Shown one piece after another: positions 53,909 to 64,000 of a DNA stretch of 64,000 nucleotides. The stretch is from Syncephalastrum monosporum B8922 (lineage: Eukaryota; Mucoromycota; Mucoromycetes; Mucorales; Syncephalastraceae), in contig JNEN01001278.1 in assembly GCA_000697355.1 (NCBI GenBank), forward strand, positions 1 to 64,000, in the 5' to 3' direction. Numbering within the stretch: position 1 is the stretch's first letter; each line of letters starts with the position of its first letter. The notes beneath the pieces are model-generated. The model had not been told where the DNA came from. It worked only from the letters and a program-made list of their open reading frames with translations, and searched no databases. The translations under genes were made by a program, and so were the position numbers.

Positions 53909-56430
53909 TTACAGTTGTTCATTGTTGCGTCGGCTCGTGTAGTGTCTGGGATACTTGTTGAGCGCTACCATGCCCGGCACGGCGGCAGCAGAAGCAGCGA
54001 CAGCGGCCGCAGTTACGGGGTTAGGATTACTACGCGATGGGTTCTGTCCTATCACAGCTTGCTGTTGCTGCTGTTGCTGCTGCTGTTGTTGCTGTTGGCT
54101 CTCGACGGCTTGGCACGCTGAGAGCATTTCGTCCGCCCCAGAAAAGGCCTCTTTGGCAGTCTGTAGAAATTCCTTGTTCTTGAAACCTTGCTGACTCTCG
54201 AGAAGCCGGCCAAAGTCGGACACACGCTGGCGCAAAGTGTCAAATTGTTTCTCCACCTGTCTCGCCTGCCGCTGCTTCTGCGCGCGTTGCTGCTGTTGGT
54301 GCTGCTGAGGCCCGGAGGATGCGGGGTGATGGTAGCTGCTGTTATGGTGGTTGTTATGCGGCACAAAAGGCGGGTGGGCGTGTTTATGAATCAAGGTCAC
54401 GTGTGCGACGCGTTTGCTGAGATCAATAATGATGGTCAGCGCACCGGCGCAGTCGTAGCGGTTCGTCGCTTTGGGATGATCTGTTCCTTTTCGCGGCTTG
54501 GCCGTGTCCGCACGCTGAGAGCAATAATAGCGCAGAGTGGAGAGCGTCTCGGGGGTCTTGATCGACCGTCGCTGGTCCTTCAAACTGTTCAAAACATCAA
54601 TACAGAACGCCAAACCCAAATTTGCATAGCTTACCTGAAATTGAATTTGGTGCCGGTCAAAACATGCTCACATACACCACGGCCAAGTTGTGAGAACCCG
54701 GCATTTTCACCCATACGGGAAATCAGGGGAGATATGTCAATGTCGTATTGTCGCTTATCAAAGTCCGTCTCGGACTCCAGCGCACGTACAAACGCGTCGA
54801 GTGAGAGTGGCTCACCGTTGGCGCCTGATTTATCGCGCGTCAACATGGATGGCGATCGCGTACCATTGACGCCAGGGGAAGCGGATGCTTTTATGTTGGT
54901 GAGGGGCGATTGTTGGTTCGACGCAGCAGGCATCAGAACCGAGTTGTCCTGGCGTTGTGGCTGCTGCTGTGGCGTGTGCGGTGCATGCTGCAACTGCTGT
55001 TGTTGCTGCTGATGCTGCTGATGCTGCTGGTGCTGCTGTTGTTGACGTGGGTCAGGCATCGGCATAGCCGAAGGTGAAGACTTCATGGGCATCACGTTTT
55101 GAGGCGGCGGCTGTTGCTGCTGTTGCTGTTGCTGCTGCTGCTGTGGTGGTGGGTGCGGCGGATGCTGTAAAGAAGGTGGCGGCGGCAAGCCCGTCTGCGG
55201 TGACAGGTGTAGGTGCATGTGCATACCTTGCTGCTGCTGATGTTGCTGTTGCTGATGTTGCTGGTGCTGTTGCTGTTGCTGGTGCTGCTGTTGTTGTTGC
55301 TGAGTAGGCAGCGGGAGCGGTAGAGACATGGGCGAGGGTTGCATGACTTGGGCTTGCACGTGTGATTGCAATTGAGACTGGGTGCGAAGAGGCGAAGCAG
55401 AGAAGAGCTGCGACTTGTTGGAGACTTGGGGTAGCATCATCGAAGGCGATGACTGTGGCGACGAAGAGGCCGGAAGACGAAGGGCGGTCATAGGCGTGGG
55501 GGGAGGCCCTGCAGGCGTATGCATCTGCTGAACGTGATGCGGCGAGAGCGCATGGTGAAAACTCGTGGCAGACGAAGAGGGCAGCTGAGGGCGATGCTGC
55601 TGTTGCTGGTGTTGTTGCTGGTGGTGGTGCTGCTGTTGCTGGGATGGTTGCTGGGGGTGATGCTGGGAAGGCGTTGTGGAAGAAGGGTGTGGTGGAGGGG
55701 GTATGGTGGATGCAGCAGCAGCAGCGGCTTGGTTATAGCGTACGTGCTTGATGGCGCGATCGTCTTCGTAGAGTTCGTAGCCCTGCTTGCGTTTCTGGAG
55801 GTGCTCTGAGCGAGGCTGGCGGCAGAGCCAGCAGACCTGGCTGCGGCCGCCACGCTCGTCCTGGAAGTAGGTCGCATGGCGGTAGACGCGGCAGCCCTCG
55901 CAGAGATAATTGTCAAGCGGACTTGTGGGTATGCCCAGGGCTCGCCGAGGATTGGCGGTGGCAGAGGTGTTTGAGTTTGAGGCGGTGTGATGCGGATGCG
56001 GGTGCGGGTGGTGAGGATGGTGCGGGTGGTGAGCGTTGCCTGTACTTGACGAAGGGGCACCACCGGCACCAGCGCCGCTAGCATTAGCACCACCAGCAGG
56101 ACCAGGACCCGTCGTATTATTATTACTACCGGCACCTCCCGCACCTGCTGCTCCTGTTCCTCCTGCTCCTCCTCCTCCTGCTCCGACCGCTGCTGCTGCG
56201 GCCGCTGCCGCTGCTGCGTTCTGTGCTGCCGCGGCAGATGGATGACCAGTTTGTGAGCTATACGCAGTCGGCGCTGTGGAGGATACGGTGGATTGAGCCA
56301 TGGCCGCGGCATGATGCTGAGCAAAGGCTTGCTGGGCCATGAAGGGCTGGCGGTGAGATTGCGATGTCATGGAATTGGGGGGTAAGGTCGAAAAGCCTTG
56401 AGCTTGAAAGGCACGCCCGCCGTGAGACAT
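53909..56430 (-). CDS. Gln-rich nuclear regulator with Cys-pair motif, 823 aa
   Basis: Exon 1 is 54635-56430 and exon 2 is 53909-54584, giving 823 aa. The N-terminus is Ser/Ala/Gln/Gly-rich and a His/Pro stretch follows. Next is a compact Cys motif at about residues 170-205: YLCEGCRVYRHATYF then QVCWLCRQPR (CxxC-x20-CxxC), a likely zinc-binding module. Very long poly-Gln and Pro/Gln tracts follow. Exon 2 brings a second conserved-looking block: LRYYCSQRAD, PKATNRYDCAGALTIIIDLS, HVTLIHKHAHP. Its C...C...HxH arrangement recalls FLYWCH/FAR1-type DNA-binding folds. A coiled coil precedes a final poly-Gln. A nuclear transcriptional regulator is the natural reading; targets are unknown. I do not recognise a named orthologue. 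Confidence 0.82.
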
Positions 56431-59400
56431 GAGGGCGGGTTGGACTTTGGTGGGTGCGTAGGCAAAGGGTAAATGGGTGAATCAAAGAAGGTGTACGTTT
56501 GCCCTTTTCGGAAAGGGTCTCGCTCGATGGTGATTCCCGAATGAATACGTGGACCAGGTGTAGATAGTCAGTAGTATTGTAGCCTGTAGTAGTAACCAGT
56601 ACTTGGGGGAGTATAGTGTGTTTATACGGCAAAAAGAATGATAACGACTGGCTGAACCGAACCAAAGCTGGAACTTGCGTGCTGTTGGAAATCAATTGAT
56701 TGGCCTACTCTACCTGAAAAAGTCACACTCATTCAACTCGATCACATTTTCATTTTTTATTATTCCCTCTCTTCCTCTGCCTCTGCGCCTCTCTCTCTCT
56801 CTACGTCGTATGTGCTCTCTTTCTTCTGTCCCGCTTTTTCGGCAGTCTCATTCGTACACGCCTTATCTATGTACCCACCCGTATTAAATACGCTTTTATA
56901 ACCAACTACTGGTATACAATGATTCGGTTTTATAATAGACATAAATCACATGATCTGAAATCATTTGGATATCCGAGTTCGAGCCTTTACACGAGATCAG
57001 CCTGTTCACAGCTTATTAGAATAGACACATCACCTCATACAACTGGGTATTTATAGAGTTTTCTGCGCCACTGCCCAAGCCGGTATCCTCGCCACTGAGC
57101 CATGTGCCCCGTTTCCGGCACTTGCTGAACGGATATCGATTTGAGCGCAGCGTTTATACAGTATTTCACTGATCCTGATTGAGCAAGTGTGCCACTGCCT
57201 CTGCAGAGACCCGCCTTCTGATAAGCACCCCTTCGGTCATATCGATCGCACGCAACGTATGGAAGCAGGTAAATGTATACTCCTTCAAGGCTCTTTCACT
57301 ACCTTACGCGTTTGACGCCTTATCTTTCTAACGACCCGTTAACTCTCGTAGGCGTTTGATACAATATGTGGCTAACACAGACTTATCGATAGTACTGTCA
57401 AACCTCTCTCCACGGAATAACTCTGTTTGGGAGATACCTGCTGTGACAATAGCGAACCCCCAATTGCGGTTCGAAATTAGCGTAGCATACTCTACAATAT
57501 GTACAGCTGTTAATTTCTTACAGGTTTGAATACCAACGCTTCTCTTTCCTGTACTAATTTTATAGTAGTATAGTCTCCTCACTGTTTGATTCAGAACTCT
57601 AATGAATAACGTCCTCATTTTGGGTAGTGCAAGGACAAGCAAGCGACATATCAACGCAAGAGAACGATAAGCAAAGACGTACAGTAACTGATTAAAACTA
57701 GATAAAGTATTTCTACAGTTGTGTATATATCTCTCCTTTTCTTTTGCATGTTGTTTGTACCTTTAGAAGAATTATACTTGAAAATACAAGACAAGCCTAC
57801 TGTATGTCCGTGGAGGAAGCTTGATCTTGTAAAATGCGGCGCATCTTTTGAATACTGTACTGTATTAGTTGATAACGAATCACTTTTCAGAATGTGTACG
57901 TCGCCTATCTGTGTTTCCATTAGTCACGAAACGTCGACAGTGACTACAGATACTACAACTTGCTGTGAATGAAATATGCGATTTAGCTTGCAAATACAAA
58001 GGTGTGGTGGCTACCACGCGCCTTGACCGCGCCTAATCCCACCCCAGGTTCCAGCCGCTAAAATATATCGAAACAGTTAGTTCAGATGAACGACAACTAC
58101 CTACGGAACGAAAACTTAGAGTATTTATAATGTAAACATAAATAAGATGATCAGCCAATAAATCAGTCACGCGCATGTTGATCGACCTGTTTGATCTCGT
58201 GTCATCTCTCGCCCCTTTTTCGCGCCCGGCGATGCAGCGCGTATCTATATATTAACATTAAAATACATCGGGAACGACTACAAAAAACTTAAGCTGCTGC
58301 CTTTGGATTAGTGACGGTGTCACCTATATAAAAAAGGGAGCACTAGCCACAATTCGACACGTGTGCCCCGTGTCATGATAATTGAGTACTAGAGAGCCTG
58401 TTTCACTTTGCTTTAAAAAATATAACTAGAGCAAAAGGTCTTAATCATGCAGAACAATCACTTGATACGAAAGCGATTACTGATGCTACGTGGTCAATCA
58501 TTGATTCAATTTTGCTGTAGTACATAAGCAAACAAAGGGGATAGTCAATAAGTGACCTTTGCCAGGTCACATGTTATTTCATCCAGGCACGGCCTCTACT
58601 TATAAATAAAGCTATATGTTCGTGAGCCAATGCAACACCTCTGATACAATAGGCAGATATAGTAATACTGTTCAGACAGAAAACTGGTGCTAATGGAATG
58701 AAGTCTAATAGAGGCTTGTATAAAGCGCTTGGCTTACAAGAGGACATAAAATAATAGGGAAATCAACCGATTCGATCAGCAAAAACTTAAGTAGCAAATA
58801 TATGCGCATACAGAGGATGGTGTGATAAAGAAATATCACAGGCCGTATATACGCATGTGGAAGATAAACCACGGCTATATCTAGACCACTGGTCATCCCA
58901 TCTGAGAGGTCTTAGAGTAGTACGGGTAATGGGTGAAGGGAAGTAGATGATTCCCACGGAGAATGTAAGCTACGGCCAGCAAACAACAAAAGAAATGGAA
59001 ATAGCGATAGTAGACATATATCAGCAATATGTAAAACTCTTGACCGCGGCATTGCCCGTTAGTAACTTAGAAAATGTGGCAGCAAACAATAACATCGGTT
59101 ACTAGATTTTGTTTCATTAATGGCATACTGTCTGTAACGGCTGTATGCAGTAAAATAAGTAATCAGAGCACGGACAGAAGACGCGGGCTACGACGTACAC
59201 ACTTTTCATTGCTGATCCCTTCTGTTGGAACCATTTCATCTCTCTCACACGAGCATTATTTCAGGAGAGACTTGTTTAATAGAGCCCAAAATCCCGGACT
59301 TGTGGACTTGGGCAAGATCTGTTCGCATGTGTGTAAAAGAGCATAGCTATGGGATGTGGTGTTAAAGATGTATTTGTACATAAAATGATCTTAAGGATGC

Positions 59401-59982
59401 GTTTCACTTCCTTGCTAATGGCCAGGAAAGAAGGACCGTAAAAGAATTTATTTGATCTGGCATGCAATCTACCTTGAAAGAAGCAAAGTTTTCCGAGCCC
59501 CAAAATGCTTTCAAAATTCTGTCATTCATCAGAACGAAGCTTGTATAATTTTAAGGAATGAGTGGGTGCAGCCGCAGACTGTTCACGGAAATAATCCAGA
59601 AGACATCACATGCACAGTGAAACGTTTGTTTGTCATGCATCATGCTGCAGGAACGACGGGACAGGTTTCATTCGAGTCAAAGGAAAGAGCGGTTGGCCAT
59701 CTTTCAAGACATATACACAATCATAGGAAGAGGCTCTGTGCGCATAATTGCTTGCTGTATCTTCCTATGCGCATTGACTCAGATCCATAGGTTTCAGGTC
59801 GCACAGTACCAAACACACGTCATTTCCTATTTCATAAGGCTGTGCCACGAGAAGAAAGAGACATCAAATGAAGAATTCCAGCTAGAAAGCAGAAAAGGGA
59901 AATCCAGTTGACTTTGTCTTTTCCTTTTTTCCTCTGGGCGTTCTTCTTCCCTTGGTCTCATTCTGACAACTCCTAAGAGCCC
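56431..59982. other. Intergenic region, 3.5 kb, no supported gene
   Basis: This is the longest empty stretch. ORFs such as 57721-57972 (plus) and 57328-57654 (minus) are isolated, A/T-rich and motif-free. The first 400 bp should be the promoter or leader of the Gln-rich regulator. CT-rich sequence occurs at about 56760-56850. No mobile-element signature was recognised, but an old degraded element cannot be excluded. Confidence 0.45.
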
Positions 59983-61488
59983 ATGAGTTCACGGCTGGGC
60001 AATGCAACTGTTGGCTACATTCTGCCCTTCGTGGTCTTTGGTCTCGTTGTCTACACTTGGTACATTTACGTCTTTCGTGTTTGCAGTGAGTCTCCATTCC
60101 ATCGCATACTATGCATTGCTGTATATGCTCGATCTTTTCAACTGCTTATCTGTTCGTTCGCCTATAGGCCGTTTATTACTAGAAAGTGCACCTGTCCGTG
60201 TCGCCCACGGAGGTAAGCCGATATCTTTCCGTTGGTTGCGCATTGACCTACTTCATTTCCAGTCATTTTCATTGTCATCGACTGTGTCTTTTGGCTCTTG
60301 ACTCTCATAAGCTACCTACGCGTCCTCTTTTCGTATCCGGGCAAGGCCATCAATGCAAGTGTTATCGTCTATGAAATGCTGAGATTTATGCTTAAGGGAG
60401 TAACTAGGTTGCCACTTTTTCTTCCTATGAAGCCGCTTTACCGCGAAATACAACTCCTCGATACGCTTACGCACCTGGTCTCATAGATCTGCGTACCATG
60501 GAAGCTATGTCGTCCGCAGACCAAAACCGTTCCAATCGTCCCCGCGTCTCAGTATCGCGCAGTGATGGCTTACCTCGCTTCTGCGAAGTCTGTCGATGCT
60601 ATAAACCCGATCGAACACATCATTGCAAAGACTGCAACGTCTGCGTTCTCAAAATGGACCAGTAGGTTATATCTACCTCTTTTCCCTGCGTTCCATTGAT
60701 ATTTTTTTTTCTTTTGCATTTTACTTCACTTGTAGTCACTGTCCATGGATCAGCGGCTGCGTCGGTCATTACAATTACAAGTACTTTTATCTCTTCACGT
60801 TGTACACAATGTTGTATGCCGTCTGGTCCTTCAGCAGTGGCCTCCCTCTCGTCGTTCAGGCTCTAGTATACCGGGTATTTTATCCACTTCAACTATTTGC
60901 AGCGTGAGAGTTTACCCACTGTTCTCTCCACACCGTATAGGATTTCGAACTTGATCCTGAATGGATCGTGCTTATTGTGCTGTAAGTAATCACTATGCAG
61001 CACATCAACATATCACAGCACAACTCAAGCATGGCTCACATGACGTCTTCTCTTAGTGCATCTCTTTTTGGATCCATTCTGATCGGCTTTGTCGGCGTGC
61101 ATACCTATTATATACTCAAAAACGAAACTACCATAGAGCATATATCCCAGCGACCGACTGAGGTGCGAGTCGACTTTGACGAAAGCGGTCATAACTACGA
61201 AGTGGTGACGATGCACTACAATGAAAAGCTATGGGACGTCGGATACGTATACAACTGGCGGGCCGTGATGGGGAAAAACCCATGGACTTGGTTTGGTAAT
61301 GAAGCATCTATCATAAATGTTATCTGTTCTCAACGATCCGACCGGTTTTAGTGCCTCTGGCGGGTGCCCTCGGTAACGGGTGCGCATTCCCATTCAACGA
61401 AGCCGTATACAACAAGGTCGTCGAACGAGCCAAACATCAACGCGATAGCCTAGAGCCATCTGCCGTACATTCTACCTTGCAGCACTAA
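59983..61488 (+). CDS. DHHC palmitoyltransferase (PFA3-like)
   Basis: Eight exons are 59983-60085, 60168-60212, 60263-60354, 60408-60661, 60736-60874, 60941-60981, 61057-61295 and 61352-61488, giving 349 aa. Two N-terminal membrane helices ([20 protein letters not shown] and [16 protein letters not shown]) precede the Cys-rich domain: [20 protein letters not shown], then [18 protein letters not shown]. The catalytic DHHC is split by intron 4, at residues 164-167. Two more helices and the TTxE motif (ETTIE) follow, then NPWTWFVPLAG and a basic tail. It S-acylates proteins at the vacuole or endomembranes. Intron 3 is best read as gc...ag (AAT|gcaagt). All zinc and catalytic Cys/His residues are present. 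Confidence 0.93.
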
Positions 61489-61804
61489 GTGTCATACCTT
61501 CACATCATCATCACGGATTCCCCGAACTGTACTGTATATATCACCCACGTAATTCCCCAGACTTAATATATTTTTGCATGAATGCGCAGATTGGATGGTT
61601 CTATACCATTGTGCGGGAAGTTTACAACACCCTCAGTAACATTCAAGTCAATAAAAGTAGAGCGTAATAATTAATTTATAACATGGAACGGGAAGTATAT
61701 ATAACAATGACAACAACAGTATTCCCAAAATAAATAGCGAGGTATAGATGGTATTGTTGCTAGGTTCTATATGGACAAATGGGCTGGGGTGATCAGATCA
61801 GAAA
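61489..61804. other. Convergent 3' flanks
   Basis: This A/T-rich stretch of 0.3 kb lies between the DHHC stop and the RGS stop. No gene is seen. Confidence 0.5.
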
Positions 61805-63243
61805 TTAGTGCTTCTTCTTTCCAAAGAAGTCAAAGATATCTTTTGGTAGTAACTTGGGCGACTTGACGGATGGGGAGGAAGAAATAGAAGACTTCATGGT
61901 GGGACTGTGCATTCGTTGCTGCTGGTGCTGGTGCTGTTGCTGTGCACGTCGCTGCTGGATACGGTATGGATCGACGTCCATTAAGGTACGGCAGAACTCG
62001 AATATCATGAACTTGATGAGCTCATGCCGCTTCCTGGAAGTCTGGCTGATGCTGGCAAACACAGGTGCGTCTGTATGAGGGTTGGTGTAGATCATGTCGT
62101 GCTGCCGGTCAATATACTGCATCAAGGTCTCGATCGCCATGTTTCGAGTATCGGTATCGTAATGGGTGGTCAGTTCACCACAGTTCATCACCATGCGCTG
62201 GAAAGTGTCAGTCGTCACGAAGCGCATGAAACTGGACTCCAAGAGGGAATACACCGCGCGCTTGGCAGAAGTAAAGCAGCCTTCGACACGCTTTTCTTGA
62301 ATAGCAGCTGTGACCTGGCGCCGAACCTTGTCGTCTAGATTAACCTCAAAATGGCTGGCGCGGGAGAGATAAGTGTTGTAAATGTGCTGGGCCGTAGCAA
62401 GCTGCTGAACGAGCGACACATAACGGAAGGACTCGTATTGCTCGATCTCGATGAAAAAGAACTGGGTAAACATAAGCAAGTCAGCTCCTTTCTATTCTCC
62501 GCTCATGCGAACTGATAACGTACCAAATTCTCACTGCTGTACTCCTCGAGGAGATGATACAGAAAGTAGCACAGTGGTGTTTTGGACTGCAGCATGGCCT
62601 TGAGGCCTTCTTTCCGGATCTCCTTGATGCAGATGTCGTGGAACGCCTGCTCGCCAAAGAAATGGTCCAGCTTTTTCGAGGATTTCGTTGTTTTGATTTT
62701 GTACGACATGTGGCCCTCCACGTTGGGAGCCGGATTTGGACCTGCTGCAGCAAGTGCGGCCGCGGTTCCCTGTGCTGCTGCGAATGCCGCAGCTGTAGCA
62801 TGAGCGGCAGTTCCCGCTGTCCTCCCTGCGAGCGGACCGGGCATGCCAGCAGAGGGAGTGCTAAGGATACTGTCGGTTGAGGACGACCGAGGCCGGGTCG
62901 GCAGAGCCTCACAGTGGTCGACGTCCATGGTCTCGGTTGTCTTGGGTGCCTGGAAGTAGCCCGAGACCGCATTTTCGGACAGGAGCGAGGGGGTGAGTTG
63001 TTGCGGCGAGAAGAAGTTGTTCGCCAGGCTGTTTCTCCGTGAAGAGGACCGAGAAGAGCCTGAGACAGAGGTGGTGGGCTGTGGAGGAGGGAAAGTGCTG
63101 GTGTTCTCAGCGACGATGGACGATCGTCGAGATTTAGAAATGGACTTGGGGGTGCGAGGGCCTAAGCGAGTCTCGGCAGGGAGAGAGTTGACGCCGCTCA
63201 AGTTGATGTGGGATGGACGGCGCTTGACAGCAGCCGTTGTCAT
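61805..63243 (-). CDS. RGS-domain protein
   Basis: Exon 1 is 62524-63243 and exon 2 is 61805-62461, giving 458 aa from the ATG at 63243 (MTTAAVKRRPSHINL). The first 190 residues are Ser/Pro/Ala-rich and disordered. The RGS helical domain begins near residue 192: KKLDHFFGEQAFHDICI, YFLYHLLEEYSSENL, then across the junction FFIEIEQYESF. LDDKVRRQVTAAIQ and TDTFQRMVMN continue it. RGS proteins accelerate GTP hydrolysis by heterotrimeric G-alpha. The tail is Gln/Ser-rich and ends FDFFGKKKH. The frame stays open upstream to an ATG at 63477, adding 78 residues. That ATG is only 13 nt from the neighbouring stop and the stretch is pyrimidine-rich, so I take it as 5' leader. Confidence 0.88.
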
Positions 63244-63489
63244 ATTCAGTAGGAAGGGGACTAGTGGGAAAGGAAAAGGAAAGAAGGTCGTACGGGCAAA
63301 GAATTTGTAAGGGTGTGCCTGAACAAAAAAAGACCGCGGCGGAGCATCAAGTGATCGATGTTTAGCGTATCTTGAAAACAATGGTGACAGCCGATCGGTA
63401 AGAATTTCGGTAATCTGTCTTTGTTCCATTTCGGTCCTGTCCACGATATACAGATGTGAAACATCCGACAGCGTCATTCCTGAAGCGCT

Positions 63490-64000
63490 TTATTTTTTGG
63501 TTTTTGAAACTAGGTCGGTTAATCCATTGAGAAACGGATCGGCTTCCATGACAGTCCGCTCCAAAATGAACGGGTAATGCTTCTTCCATTGCCAGGCGAC
63601 GGCCTTGCTACCTGGCTTGGAGACGTCCTTCAGCTCAGAGAGCCACAGGCTATGCTCGCGGTATCGGCCGATGGGAGAGCAGGTCTCGATACCAACGTAT
63701 TTGTCTGGCTGCTGAAGCATCTCCTTCGGTCGTCGTCGCTGCTTCTCGACAGTCCGGACGTCGTCGTATACCATTAACCGTGTGACATGGCCCCGTGTAT
63801 ACCAATGGACAAAGGCAGCTGGTGTGAGGGCAGATATGCCGGCTGTCGTGCAGACAAGCGTTAGCACACAATCCATCATGATCTACAAGTGCTTTCGTTC
63901 GCGATACTTGCTGAATACGAGGCTCATGATCGGGGCCTGGCCGGTGCTGAGAAGGGCAGGCACAGCGCATAACCCGCACACGCCAAACAGCGACGCCACC
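63490..64000 (-). CDS. TMEM70-like mitochondrial assembly factor (5' end outside window)
   Basis: The 3' exon runs from 63490 to about 63890 and reads MMDCVLTLVCTTAGISALTP, then FVHWYTRGHVTRLMVYDD. An upstream exon, about 63925-64000 and continuing off the window, reads ASLFGVCGLCAVPALL. Together they match the TMEM70 pattern: a first helix (SLIGLTFLPY in human), a second helix ending in T/SPxxxHxxTKGYVxRL, then a soluble matrix domain. The family assists assembly of ATP synthase c-ring and complex I in the mitochondrial inner membrane. The end of the protein (FLNGLTDLVSKTKK) is shorter than the animal one. The intron between the two exons must be very short (about 36 nt by the best gt/ag pair), so the boundary is uncertain. 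An in-frame TAG lies in it. Confidence 0.7.

Noticed and set aside
63244..63477. N-terminal extension of the RGS protein from an ATG at 63477
   Set aside because: It begins 13 nt after the neighbouring stop, contains a pyrimidine-rich leader-like stretch (FFPFPFPLVPF) and would leave no promoter or leader. It cannot be fully excluded.

Overview
This is a fungal nuclear genome segment. It has spliceosomal introns of about 50-120 nt with gt...ag (twice gc...ag) ends, compact intron-bearing housekeeping genes, abundant CAG/CAA-coded poly-Gln, and Q/P/S-rich regulators. It also carries genes that ascomycete yeasts usually lack: a CENP-M-like protein, a DDX21-type helicase with a GUCT domain and a TMEM70-like protein. 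Together these suggest an early-diverging fungus, most likely Mucoromycota (Mucorales-like). That placement is inference from gene content, not from a marker-gene tree. All functional calls rest on recognising motifs by eye.

Layout. 1-5.6 kb: 5' end of polyubiquitin (minus), an unknown acidic protein, a gene desert, then a homeobox gene. 5.6-13.1 kb: long intergenic DNA around a six-exon MTH1-type Nudix hydrolase, a possible 39-aa micro-gene, and a Gln/Pro-rich coiled-coil protein. 13.5-19.2 kb: a prion-like Gln-rich protein, a possible 82-aa gene, and a Kelch-type membrane protein. 19.4-25.1 kb: a metabolic block with an NMNAT/POF1-like nucleotidyltransferase, an ELO fatty-acid elongase, ornithine decarboxylase, and a divergent polyprenyl diphosphate synthase of the ubiquinone pathway. 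27.4-34.2 kb: eIF3a, SUMO and a DDX21-like nucleolar helicase. 35.7-43.4 kb: a PCL-type cyclin, a CENP-M-like kinetochore protein, a SNF2/STH1 remodeller ATPase and a tiny convergent gene. 43.5-48.9 kb: a decayed region with a LINE reverse-transcriptase relic and a broken duplicate of the SNF2 3' end plus its small neighbour. 49.1-56.4 kb: a PP1-docking-motif protein, a formin GBD/FH3-only protein, a sorbose-reductase-like SDR and a Gln-rich zinc-binding regulator. 60-64 kb: a DHHC palmitoyltransferase, an RGS-domain protein and a TMEM70-like protein cut by the window end.

There is no operon-like pathway. Neighbours are ordinary eukaryotic genes in convergent, divergent and tandem pairs, with 60-300 bp between gene ends in the dense parts. 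The observations most worth following are (i) the CENP-M homologue with a recognisable P-loop remnant, (ii) the polyprenyl synthase that keeps the first Asp-rich motif but has lost other catalytic loops, (iii) a TMEM70-like gene in a fungus, and (iv) the SNF2 segmental duplication, whose decay pattern shows that a 49-aa gene on the opposite strand is real.
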